Part shown: positions 16,943 to 24,189 of the stretch, piece after piece
How the letters are laid out: each line of letters opens with the position of its first letter
How positions within the stretch are numbered: position 1 is the first letter of the stretch
NCBI GenBank assembly: GCA_014382535.1
Contig: JACNJN010000085.1
Span: forward strand, 9,116-49,304
Direction of reading: 5' to 3'
Source of the DNA: Candidatus Desulfolinea nitratireducens
Lineage (GTDB): Bacteria; Chloroflexota; Anaerolineae; Anaerolineales; Villigracilaceae
DNA: 40,189 nt
Notes under the pieces: generated by a model
What the model was told of the DNA's origin: nothing
The model's input: the letters and a program-made list of their open reading frames with translations, nothing else
The model's database searches: none
Made by a program: the position numbers and the translations under genes

Positions 16943-17929
16943 TTACTCAAATATCTCGGGGTGCAAGAGTCTGGCAGTTTCTTCCAGAGCATCCACCAGA
17001 CGGGGGCCAGGAACGCTCATCATGTTGGGGTCGATAGGATAAAGTGCATTCTCAGCGACAGCAGTGATGGCATCCCAACCTGGGCGTGCGATAACAATCT
17101 CAGGAGTAACACCATAGGGTGCATCGGCCAGCAAAATAATCTCTGGATTGATAGCGATCAATGCTTCGGTACTGATCTGAGCATAATCACCTTCTAGCGC
17201 AGAAGCCGCATTGATGCCACCGGCCATGGTGATAATATAATCAATAAATGTGCCAGACCCCGTCGTCCAGGGATTGGCCGGATCAGTTGCATCCAATTCG
17301 TAAAAGACAGAAGGGAGATAAGATACAGGAGCAACTTTTTCCTGTACAGCTTTGACACGTGCATCCAGGTCTGTAATCAGGATTTCGGTTTCGGCTTCGT
17401 GACCCGTCAGCCTGGCAAAATCACGTAAGTTTTCAAATAGCTCTTCATACGAGGCGGGGTTGGCCTGCCAGTAAACATTCAACCCGAGGTCGCGCAAGGC
17501 CAGAGCCTGGTCTTCCGAGATAATCTCAGCCGCAACGACCAGGTCTGGCTCCAGCGCCAGGATGGCTTCTGTGGGCAACTCCTCCCATAACGCACCTACG
17601 CTGGTGACATCGAGGGCTGCTTCAGGATACACAGAATACTCATCGCGCCCGACAACCTGATCTCCGGCACCGATTGCAAACAGAACCTCTGTGGTAGAGG
17701 CCGAAATGGAAACGATGGCTTGCGGGTATTCGCTCAACTCAATCGTATTGCCTAAATCGTCAACAAAGATCATACCCTCTGGTTGTGGTTCTTCAGCAGG
17801 TTTCGGAACATCGGTGGATTCTACTTCAACAGGAATTTCAGGTGGGGTTGCAGCAGGGGTACAGGCTCCGAGCAACAGTCCAAATGAGAATAGCACTGTT
17901 AAAAAAAGTATTTTTTTCTTGTTTATCAT
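16943..17929 (-). CDS. btuF: Corrinoid ABC transporter substrate-binding lipoprotein
   Basis: A 328-residue binding lipoprotein. The signal peptide ends in LLLGAC (lipobox Cys about residue 23), then a Pro/Glu-rich linker (about 24-52), then the two-lobed helical-backbone domain: IVSISASTTEVLFAIGAGDQ at its start, LEPDLVVA, and AINPEIILLADA in the second lobe. Start is ATG with GGAGAG upstream. It is the first gene after the cobalamin riboswitch and so leads the transport/assembly operon. Confidence 0.93.
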   Translation of the reverse strand: MINKKKILFLTVLFSFGLLLGACTPAATPPEIPVEVESTDVPKPAEEPQPEGMIFVDDLGNTIELSEYPQAIVSISASTTEVLFAIGAGDQVVGRDEYSVYPEAALDVTSVGALWEELPTEAILALEPDLVVAAEIISEDQALALRDLGLNVYWQANPASYEELFENLRDFARLTGHEAETEILITDLDARVKAVQEKVAPVSYLPSVFYELDATDPANPWTTGSGTFIDYIITMAGGINAASALEGDYAQISTEALIAINPEIILLADAPYGVTPEIVIARPGWDAITAVAENALYPIDPNMMSVPGPRLVDALEETARLLHPEIFE

Positions 17930-17970
17930 TTATCTCTCCAACAATCTATATTTATCGGTATGGTATTTAT

Positions 17971-18001
17971 AGAATCAAAATCCCCTACCTTGCGGTAGGG
18001 G
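17971..18001 (-). terminator. Intrinsic terminator of the cobalamin riboswitch leader
   Basis: On the minus strand CCCCTACC, a GCAA tetraloop and GGTAGGGG form an 8-bp stem, followed by the U-rich tail ATTTTGATTCT. It lies between the aptamer and the btuF start, the position expected for an expression platform that ends transcription when B12 is bound. Confidence 0.75.
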
Positions 18002-18060
18002 AGAGGAATGGTTTAGTGATATAAACGCTTTCCACCTCCTTTCTGCGAGGGGTGTGGAGA

Positions 18061-18180
18061 CTAATCAAGGCGGGCGTCCTGGCTTGTTCCTGACGGAACT
18101 TACAGTTGCGCTACAGCGCCGGACTTAAACCGGCTTCGCCTTTGAACCTTCCCATCCGGGGGAAAAGGTACCTTGATCAA
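18061..18180 (-). ncRNA. Cobalamin riboswitch (aptamer)
   Basis: Read on the minus strand, the leader has the conserved core AAGTCCGGCGCTGTAGCGCA followed by ACTGTAA, and the B12 box GCCAGGACGCCCGCC (18069-18083). The ends, TTGATCAAGG and CCTTGATTAG, pair over about 10 bp as stem P1. It lies 130 bases upstream of btuF, after a -10 box and before a terminator. Cobalamin binding should reduce expression of btuFCD-cobOSQU. Confidence 0.93.
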
Positions 18181-18206
18181 AAATAAAATGTTAAAGCTCT
18201 ACGCCC

Positions 18207-18212
18207 ATTATA
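18207..18212 (-). promoter_or_regulatory. -10 box of the cobalamin operon
   Basis: A consensus TATAAT on the minus strand (preceded by GG), about 27 bases upstream of the riboswitch P1 stem. Transcription would start near 18200. No good -35 hexamer is seen 16-18 bases upstream. Confidence 0.6.
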
Positions 18213-18360
18213 CCGCGTGATATTCTTTTTTGAGATGATTTTCGGCCGCAATTATTTGGATAACCTTCCCCCCTTACTCAGGTTTCCCATAAAATGAGCA
18301 AGAAACGTAATTCATCCAGCTCCCTCTAGATAAATATTTACTGAAATCAATAGGATTTGA

Positions 18361-18387
18361 AAAGAGCCTCGCGATAGATGCGAAGCC
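18361..18387 (-). terminator. Terminator after the NnrS-like gene
   Basis: On the minus strand GCTTCGC (18387-18381) and GCGAGGC (18373-18367) pair with one G-U, followed by TCTTTT. It would end the esterase-MFS-MBL-NnrS-like transcript and insulate the cobalamin promoter downstream. Confidence 0.5.
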
Positions 18388-18406
18388 ATCTTCATGATGT
18401 TATTTT

Positions 18407-19498
18407 TTATGCTTGCGCCTCTTCACCTGCTTCTTTACTCCCAATATAGATCGTTCTTCCCATAATCCCCAAAAACAACAGAATTGAAATCGCGTTGAAG
18501 AGACTACCCCATAAGCGTAAAGGCTGCTGAAAATTCAAATCTCCAACAACACGTAGAATCAGGGATATGTGCAAAAGAATCAATGGATAATAGAATTTGC
18601 TGCTATATTTGACTGGTAAATGCAGGATTGCCGGGAAAATAATCGCCGCATGACCGAAGATCATAGAGAAGGTAAAGCCGACAAAAACCGTATGCAGATA
18701 AGCATCGTAAATCGGACCGGCAAAAACAGCTCCAGAATATAAGCCGATCACTCCACTGACACCCAACCAGACATAGCCACTCAAGAGACAAATAGCGACA
18801 AAGCGCACCAGTCCCGTTTTGCGAACCGTGATGCGGGCAATGTCGAAGCGAAGAAGCCAGAGCGCCATGAGGAGCATCCCCGCAGAAATGGTGCGAGTAC
18901 CCACATCAGACCAGAAGAGTGACAGAATTAAACCAAGTAAATAAACGCCAATTGTCATTAACCCAATGACTCGTCGTCTTTGAGATGGAGGCATAATTCG
19001 ATTTAGTTCCAACCGTTCGCCAACGATGGTCAAGACAAGAAAAGCGCTCCACCACAAGACGATCTGAAAGATAGGCAGGCCCAGAAACCAAAGCAATGTT
19101 CCAATAAACCAGGCGATGGCTCCCAGGGTCATAATGACCGTGTAGTCTGCTCGATGTTGTTTCAGGATCACGACAAAGATGACAACAAGACCAAAGCTCC
19201 CCGCAGTCATCAAGAGGGCGCCAAGAATCGCATTTCCACCTGCGACATAATAAAGCCCTCCCAGGGCGCTCAATACTGGCCCTGCATATAACCAGGATTT
19301 ATTGAGGGCAACGGCGCGCTCAATACTGATCAAGGTACCTAAAAAGCCTGCGATCATCAAAGGCCCATGCGCCATCGGCCAGGGGGATAAAGTGGGCCAT
19401 TGCCAACCCATACGCAAGAGACCACTCCACATGGCGACAAATAACACAAGTACAGCTACAAATAATAATGGAAAACGTTGGGAGGGTTTTGTAAACAT
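18407..19498 (-). CDS. NnrS-like multi-helix membrane protein
   Basis: A 363-residue protein with about ten to twelve hydrophobic helices and almost no soluble part. It resembles the NnrS family (haem- and copper-containing membrane proteins linked to nitric oxide stress) through WPMAHGPLMIAGFLGTLISIERA near the start and AYLHTVFVGFTFSMIFGHA and LLHISLILR later, which supply His residues that could bind haem or metal. It lies three bases after the MBL-fold gene. The family call is by pattern only and the role here is unknown; a haem-copper-oxidase-like subunit is the alternative. Confidence 0.6.
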   Translation of the reverse strand: MFTKPSQRFPLLFVAVLVLFVAMWSGLLRMGWQWPTLSPWPMAHGPLMIAGFLGTLISIERAVALNKSWLYAGPVLSALGGLYYVAGGNAILGALLMTAGSFGLVVIFVVILKQHRADYTVIMTLGAIAWFIGTLLWFLGLPIFQIVLWWSAFLVLTIVGERLELNRIMPPSQRRRVIGLMTIGVYLLGLILSLFWSDVGTRTISAGMLLMALWLLRFDIARITVRKTGLVRFVAICLLSGYVWLGVSGVIGLYSGAVFAGPIYDAYLHTVFVGFTFSMIFGHAAIIFPAILHLPVKYSSKFYYPLILLHISLILRVVGDLNFQQPLRLWGSLFNAISILLFLGIMGRTIYIGSKEAGEEAQA

Positions 19499-19501
19499 CG
19501 A

Positions 19502-20134
19502 TTATGCCCTAACAAAGTGATTATTCTCTTTTTCATCACCCACATTTGTCTCCTCGCCATGACCAGAGAGAATGCGCGTCTGATCGGGGAGGGAATATAC
19601 CTGCTCACGGATGCTCGCCTCCAAGGTTGCCCAATCGCCGCCGGGGAGGTCTGTACGGCCAACACTACGATAGAAGATCAGGTCTCCGCTAAACAGGATG
19701 TCTGCATCCGCACAATAGAAAGCACAATGACCGGGGCGATGTCCCGGAGTATGGCGGGTTTCAAATGAAAATTTTCCAAGCTGAAGGATTTGTCCATTTA
19801 TCAGAGTCTCAGGCTCAGGGCCCGGGTCAATCTTGAAACCAAATAACGCCGCCCCACCACCCTTTTTCCACAGATCAAGATCATCAGAGTGCAGAAGAAC
19901 AGGGGGGGCTTCGGGAAGGGCATCCACTAGTTCAGCCACTCCGCCAATGTGGTCGAAGTGGGCATGGGTGAGCCAAATTTCTTTGATCTGCCAGCCTTGT
20001 TCAGCGGCGGTTTTGGCAACCAGGGCGCCATCCCAGGAAGGATCAACAACAATAGCATCACCGGTATCGGTATCAGCAACAATAAATGAATTGGTCTGGA
20101 CAGGACCCAGGGTAAGGGAGATAATTTTCAACAT
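19502..20134 (-). CDS. MBL-fold metallo-hydrolase (glyoxalase II-like)
   Basis: A 210-residue hydrolase of the metallo-beta-lactamase fold. The dinuclear metal motif is THAHFDHIGG (HxHxDH), followed by HTPGHRPGHCAFY, the FSGDLIFY Asp and a final LSGHGEET His, so the ligand set looks complete. It belongs to the short hydroxyacylglutathione-hydrolase-like group common in all bacteria, where the true substrate is often not glutathione-linked. It lies 8 bases after the MFS gene and 3 bases before the NnrS-like gene, in one predicted transcript. Confidence 0.9.
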   Translation of the reverse strand: MLKIISLTLGPVQTNSFIVADTDTGDAIVVDPSWDGALVAKTAAEQGWQIKEIWLTHAHFDHIGGVAELVDALPEAPPVLLHSDDLDLWKKGGGAALFGFKIDPGPEPETLINGQILQLGKFSFETRHTPGHRPGHCAFYCADADILFSGDLIFYRSVGRTDLPGGDWATLEASIREQVYSLPDQTRILSGHGEETNVGDEKENNHFVRA

Positions 20135-20142
20135 AGAGGTTC

Positions 20143-21276
20143 TCAGGATTCAGGAATTAGGTTTTTGGAACGCGGGAAAAAGATCAGGGTCAGTATAATG
20201 CTAATGAATATCAGAAGCAAGGCAAAGGGGTAGGGCGATGCGGGGTCACTCACATAGAGGTATCCCGCCAGTGGCGGCGCAAGGATCAGTGAGAGAGCGC
20301 TAATGGTTTCCAGCCATCCATAGGCCAATCCCATTTGGGCTTCATGAACAAGGCTGCTCACATGGGCCGTAGCCATCGATCGAGCTGCACGATATCCTCC
20401 AAGCAGGAAATAAGCGAGACCAAAAACTCCGATCCCGGAACCGCGCCAGATCAAAAAGGCAAATATGGCAGTGAAAAGCTGGCCAAATAAAAAACCGAGT
20501 CGGGCTCTTGTTTGCCCGAGGATCAGATTCAATATCACATTGCCGAGCGCGCCCAGAGACCCTAGCAACCCGATCTGCCCCAGCGTCAGACCGCGAACTT
20601 CCTGGAGAAAATTCTGCGTAAGTGGCTGAGAGAGGTAAAGTGCAAACATCACGATAAAAATCAGACCGAGAAAGCTCAGATAGCGTTTATTTCTGAGCAA
20701 ATTTTTGGAGGAAAGTTGTGTCGACGAAGATTCGACAGGCTGTGGCGGCAGTGAGAGAATGAAAACCATGGAAATTAAAAAAACACCCAGAGCGCCATAA
20801 TAAAGTGAGCGTAAACCAAAACGATCTCCCAGCCAGCCCCCGAGGAGAGGTCCGAGAATCATTCCCAGGCTAAAAGTTGCCGAAACGAGTGTGATGGCGC
20901 GTTCAACCGTCCACTTGCCCCGTGCAGAGGTGACATAGCTATTTAAGGGAGACATAACAAAAGCTGTAAAACTATAAAAAATCAATCCTATTACAAAAAT
21001 GGACAAGGTATTGGCGGTTGCCATCAACATACAAGATAGCAAACCAATTCCCCACGCGGCACGCAGGAGCGGGCGCCGCCCAAATTTATCGGCAAGATAA
21101 CCTGCCGGAATATGAACAACGGCCATCGCCACCCCGGCAACCCCCAAAATCGTCCCGATCTGAAGAGGATCAGCCCCCAACTCAGCCAGATAAAGGGGTT
21201 GAAAATAGAAAAACACCCCTTCGCCAATTCCCCACGTGAATAGGGCCCCACCAAGAAGCAGGAGTGCTGGATTCAT
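20143..21276 (-). CDS. MFS transporter
   Basis: A 377-residue major facilitator permease with about twelve helices. The loop between helices 2 and 3 carries the family motif as GYLADKFGRRPLL, and a related GGWLGDRFG occurs after helix 4. It looks like the drug- or solute-exporter type; the cargo cannot be told. The start overlaps the esterase stop by four bases (ATGA), so the pair is translationally coupled. Confidence 0.9.
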   Translation of the reverse strand: MNPALLLLGGALFTWGIGEGVFFYFQPLYLAELGADPLQIGTILGVAGVAMAVVHIPAGYLADKFGRRPLLRAAWGIGLLSCMLMATANTLSIFVIGLIFYSFTAFVMSPLNSYVTSARGKWTVERAITLVSATFSLGMILGPLLGGWLGDRFGLRSLYYGALGVFLISMVFILSLPPQPVESSSTQLSSKNLLRNKRYLSFLGLIFIVMFALYLSQPLTQNFLQEVRGLTLGQIGLLGSLGALGNVILNLILGQTRARLGFLFGQLFTAIFAFLIWRGSGIGVFGLAYFLLGGYRAARSMATAHVSSLVHEAQMGLAYGWLETISALSLILAPPLAGYLYVSDPASPYPFALLLIFISIILTLIFFPRSKNLIPES

Positions 21277-22037
21277 TTGGCTGCTTTGTCTATTCGGTGA
21301 ATAAAGGCTGAGGCAGCTTTGAAAACCTGTGCCTTTGCTGGTTCACGGGGAATGACATGCCCGCTTTCGGTGACCCACATCATCTCTTTATCGTCTGTGC
21401 CAAGGGCATTGTAGATATTTTTCATGCTGTCCGAAGGAATATAAGTATCGTTGTGTGAATGCACCAGCAATGTGGGTGCGGTGGCATCCGGGAGTGAATC
21501 GCGCATCTCTTCCAATAGCAGGGAAATCTCAACAGCCGAACGAACGGGATTTTGGGGATAGGAAATATGGTCTTTCCATGCATCCTGATCGAACCATGTC
21601 GCCCCGGGTTCATCACTGGATTTGCTCATATAGGGCACGATTGGTGCAAGGATTTTCGCAAGTTTTAGACTTGGGAGATCAATTTTATAGGGAGTTGACA
21701 TGGCGATGACCCCATCGACTTCCAATTTTGTAGACATGAGCAAAGAAAGCGCTCCACCCATCGAAAGCCCGATCAGGAAGATGCGATCTGCTGCGCCACG
21801 CAGAAAATAAACCCCATCTTCGACGGAGTGCATCCAGTCAATATAGCGGGTGCGGATCATTTCCTCCGGATTTGTGGCGTGCCCGGCGAGCCGAACACCG
21901 AGGACACTGAAACCTTCTTCCGCTAAATATTCCCCCATCCAGCGCAGCTCTTTGGGAGCGCCGGTAAAACCGTGAACGAGGAGGCACCCCGTTTTGTTAC
22001 CGGGGAAGAAAAAGGGTTCGGCAGTTTTTATGATCAT
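21273..22037 (-). CDS. Alpha/beta hydrolase, carboxylesterase type
   Basis: A 254-residue esterase/lipase of the monoacylglycerol-lipase-like group. LLVHGFTGAPKEL gives the oxyanion region, GLSMGGALS the nucleophile elbow with Ser, HSHNDTYIP the acid, and VTESGHVIPRE the catalytic His. The triad is therefore complete. First gene of the cluster that continues with MFS, MBL-fold and NnrS-like genes. It carries no signal peptide, so it acts in the cytoplasm on small esters of unknown nature. Confidence 0.9.
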   Translation of the reverse strand: MIIKTAEPFFFPGNKTGCLLVHGFTGAPKELRWMGEYLAEEGFSVLGVRLAGHATNPEEMIRTRYIDWMHSVEDGVYFLRGAADRIFLIGLSMGGALSLLMSTKLEVDGVIAMSTPYKIDLPSLKLAKILAPIVPYMSKSSDEPGATWFDQDAWKDHISYPQNPVRSAVEISLLLEEMRDSLPDATAPTLLVHSHNDTYIPSDSMKNIYNALGTDDKEMMWVTESGHVIPREPAKAQVFKAASAFIHRIDKAAK

Positions 22038-22149
22038 GGTTATATAGCTATTCTATTTATAGGTTTCCTGCAATGCGAAGATGAACGATCCAGGTTGCCA
22101 TAGAATTTTATTGTTGGTGTATAGTTGCGCCACCCCAATACAAAGGTTA

Positions 22150-23256
22150 TTACCCCAATACACGAATTTCGCGGGGCAAAGTGCTCAAACTCTCAGCGCC
22201 ATCCTCGGTGATGACCAGATCATCCTCTACGCGGACACCATTCCGACCGGGCAGATAAATCCCAGGCTCAACTGTAAAGGCCATCCCCACTTCGAGGATG
22301 CGTTGATTATCCGCGCGCATATAGGGCGCTTCATGTCCCTCCATACCGATGCCATGTCCTGTGCGATGAGTAAAATATTCGCCATAACCTGCTTCATCGA
22401 TGATTTTTCGCGCGGCGATATCCACCACACTGGCGGGAAGACCTGGCTTTGCTGCGGCCCGTCCGGCTGCGTTGGCCTGCTGCACAATTTCGTGGATTTT
22501 AAGATATTCCGGATCCACTTCACCAATAGCAAAGGTGCGGGTGATATCAGAGACGTAAGAATTATTTGTGGCACCCCAGTCGATGACCAGAAGATCACCT
22601 TGCTGCAATTTACGTTCAGATGGGGTAGCATGGGGGTTGGCCGAATTTGGCCCTCCGGAAACAATTGGCTGGAAGGGGACTGGTGATTCGGTTCCATTTT
22701 TGAGCAATTGGCTGACCAACTCGGCAGCAATCTCTTTCTCGCTTACACCGATCTTGATCATTGGCAAAGTAGCCTCGAGGGCAGCTTCGGCAATCTTGAC
22801 CGCTTTGCGCATGGATGCGATCTCCTCTACATCCTTGCGAATACGAAGAGAGGCCATGGTTTCGGTCGCATCCGGGAAGCTTGCATTGGGAGCCGCAGCC
22901 TGCAAATGGCTATGTTCAAAAAGACGCATCCCAAGCGGCTCTACGCCGATCTTTTTCCCATCCAAACCGAGGCAGTTAACGGCTTTGCGGAATACATCTG
23001 TCCAGGTGGTGGGATCTTCATTATAGGGGAAGGCTTCTACATCATAGGGGATTCCCGTCAGCTTGGCGATTTCCAACTCAGGCAAAACAAGCGCAATTCG
23101 TCCATCTGCGGCAAAGAGGGCCACGATGGGGCGCTCCATCAGATGAAAATGAAGTCCGGTCGCGTATAGCAAGCTGGGGGTGGGGTTGAGGGCGAGAGCG
23201 TCCAGACCGAAATCTGCCAGGGCTGTGAAAAGTTTATCTAAACGGGAAATGCTCAT
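22150..23256 (-). CDS. Xaa-Pro peptidase-like M24 family metallopeptidase
   Basis: A cytoplasmic aminopeptidase of about 368 residues, of the creatinase/prolidase fold. All five metal ligands are visible: Asp in VIDWGATNNS, Asp in VSDITRTF, His in HGIGMEGHE, Glu in FTVEPGIY, Glu in VRVEDDLVI. The N-terminal creatinase-like domain covers about residues 1-130. I chose the ATG at 23256 (MSISRL) because GGAG lies six bases upstream; the ATG four codons earlier has its purine run directly against it. It removes N-terminal residues ahead of proline or cleaves Xaa-Pro dipeptides. Confidence 0.9.
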   Translation of the reverse strand: MSISRLDKLFTALADFGLDALALNPTPSLLYATGLHFHLMERPIVALFAADGRIALVLPELEIAKLTGIPYDVEAFPYNEDPTTWTDVFRKAVNCLGLDGKKIGVEPLGMRLFEHSHLQAAAPNASFPDATETMASLRIRKDVEEIASMRKAVKIAEAALEATLPMIKIGVSEKEIAAELVSQLLKNGTESPVPFQPIVSGGPNSANPHATPSERKLQQGDLLVIDWGATNNSYVSDITRTFAIGEVDPEYLKIHEIVQQANAAGRAAAKPGLPASVVDIAARKIIDEAGYGEYFTHRTGHGIGMEGHEAPYMRADNQRILEVGMAFTVEPGIYLPGRNGVRVEDDLVITEDGAESLSTLPREIRVLG

Positions 23257-23285
23257 TGAGTTCTCCATCTCTTTATAAAAACCAA

Positions 23286-24086
23286 TTATTTGTGATATTT
23301 TTTAGAAAATCGGATTTGTGCCCAATCTGAGAGACCCGGAAAGTGATTATTAATCCAGATAATAATTCCCATCCACCACGGCAATATCAGGGCGCGGCGG
23401 GGACGCCAGGCAACCTGAACAACTTTTGCGGCGACATAGTCAGAGGTCATTGAGAGCCGTGCAGGGGTTTTAAATTTTTTCTTAATGGATTTATCACTGG
23501 TTTGATTACTGAATTCAGTCACAGCGGAGCCTGGATAAATGGCCGATACATGAATGCCGAGGTGCCGCACTTCGCGGCGGAGCGCATCGGAAAAGCCACG
23601 CACACCAAATTTTGTGGCAGCATAGACGCTGTAGAGCGGTGCGGCTGTCCAACCCGTAACAGAGGACATATTAATGATATGCCCTTCACCCCGGTCTATC
23701 ATGTGGGGAAGAACAGCGCGTGTGACCTGGATCAGCCCTGTCAGATTAACAGCAATCTGGGGTTCGATATCACGTTCGGAATCGAGATTTTCAAACCAAT
23801 CCATGCGACCAAAACCTGCATTATTAAAAAGAATATCGATCTGGCCATAAAAATCAAGTGCACTTTGTACCATCAGCCTGATCTCGGCAAGGCTTGCAAT
23901 ATCTACGGGAATAGCCAGCGCCTCGTATCCCTGCTCCTGGATATCATTGGCCAATTTTTGAAGGCGATCAAGGCGGCGAGCCACCAGGATCACTTTGGCT
24001 CCCTCATGAGCAAAGAGAAAAGCTGCACTTGCGCCAAAACCAGAGGAGGCACCGGTGATCAGTACTACTTTGTCTTTGAGTTGCAT
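23286..24086 (-). CDS. SDR-family oxidoreductase with hydrophobic C-terminus
   Basis: A 266-residue NAD(P)-dependent dehydrogenase. ITGASSGFGAS is the cofactor loop, NNAGFG the structural motif, and the catalytic set is Ser in NMSSVTGW with YSVYAATKFG (Tyr and Lys). The last 40 residues (IILPWWMGIIIWINNHFPG) are hydrophobic, suggesting membrane contact, as in SDRs acting on lipids or ketones. Start is ATG with AAGGA about nine bases upstream. It lies 29 bases before the M24 peptidase gene. Substrate unknown. Confidence 0.9.
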   Translation of the reverse strand: MQLKDKVVLITGASSGFGASAAFLFAHEGAKVILVARRLDRLQKLANDIQEQGYEALAIPVDIASLAEIRLMVQSALDFYGQIDILFNNAGFGRMDWFENLDSERDIEPQIAVNLTGLIQVTRAVLPHMIDRGEGHIINMSSVTGWTAAPLYSVYAATKFGVRGFSDALRREVRHLGIHVSAIYPGSAVTEFSNQTSDKSIKKKFKTPARLSMTSDYVAAKVVQVAWRPRRALILPWWMGIIIWINNHFPGLSDWAQIRFSKKYHK

Positions 24087-24105
24087 GAGTCCATCCTTGG
24101 GTTAT

Positions 24106-24187
24106 GACTTCAGGTTTAAGACTTCAGACTTCAGATTTCAGATTTCAGCCCTGTTGTCTGAAGTCTAATGTCTAATGTCTGAAGTCT
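24106..24187. repeat. Hairpin built of 7-bp repeats between lon and SDR
   Basis: Left arm: GACTTCAG at 24106, then 7-base units ACTTCAG, ACTTCAG, ATTTCAG, ATTTCAG in tandem (24121-24148). Right arm: CTGAAGT and CTAATGT-type 7-base units (24158-24187), the inverted complement of the left arm. It fills nearly the whole gap between lon and the SDR gene, and its transcript would fold into a long imperfect stem. Not a CRISPR: units are 7 bases with no spacers. Confidence 0.75.
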
Positions 24188-24189
24188 TC

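Noticed and set aside
18003-18060. Second regulatory stem between the aptamer and terminator
   Set aside because: A partial CCAC/GGTGG pairing is seen, but not enough to define an antiterminator by eye.
22132-22162. Direct repeat of ACCCCAATACA, 20 bases apart, at the end of the M24 gene
   Set aside because: One copy lies in the last codons of the gene and the other just past them; too short and with no structure to claim a function.
22081-22686. Long plus-strand open frame opposite the M24 peptidase
   Set aside because: It lies antisense to a gene with all five metal ligands, has no ribosome-binding site and no recognisable motifs.
24106-24187. Short repeats taken as a possible CRISPR array
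   Set aside because: Units are seven bases, contiguous and in inverted arms, with no spacers and no cas genes.
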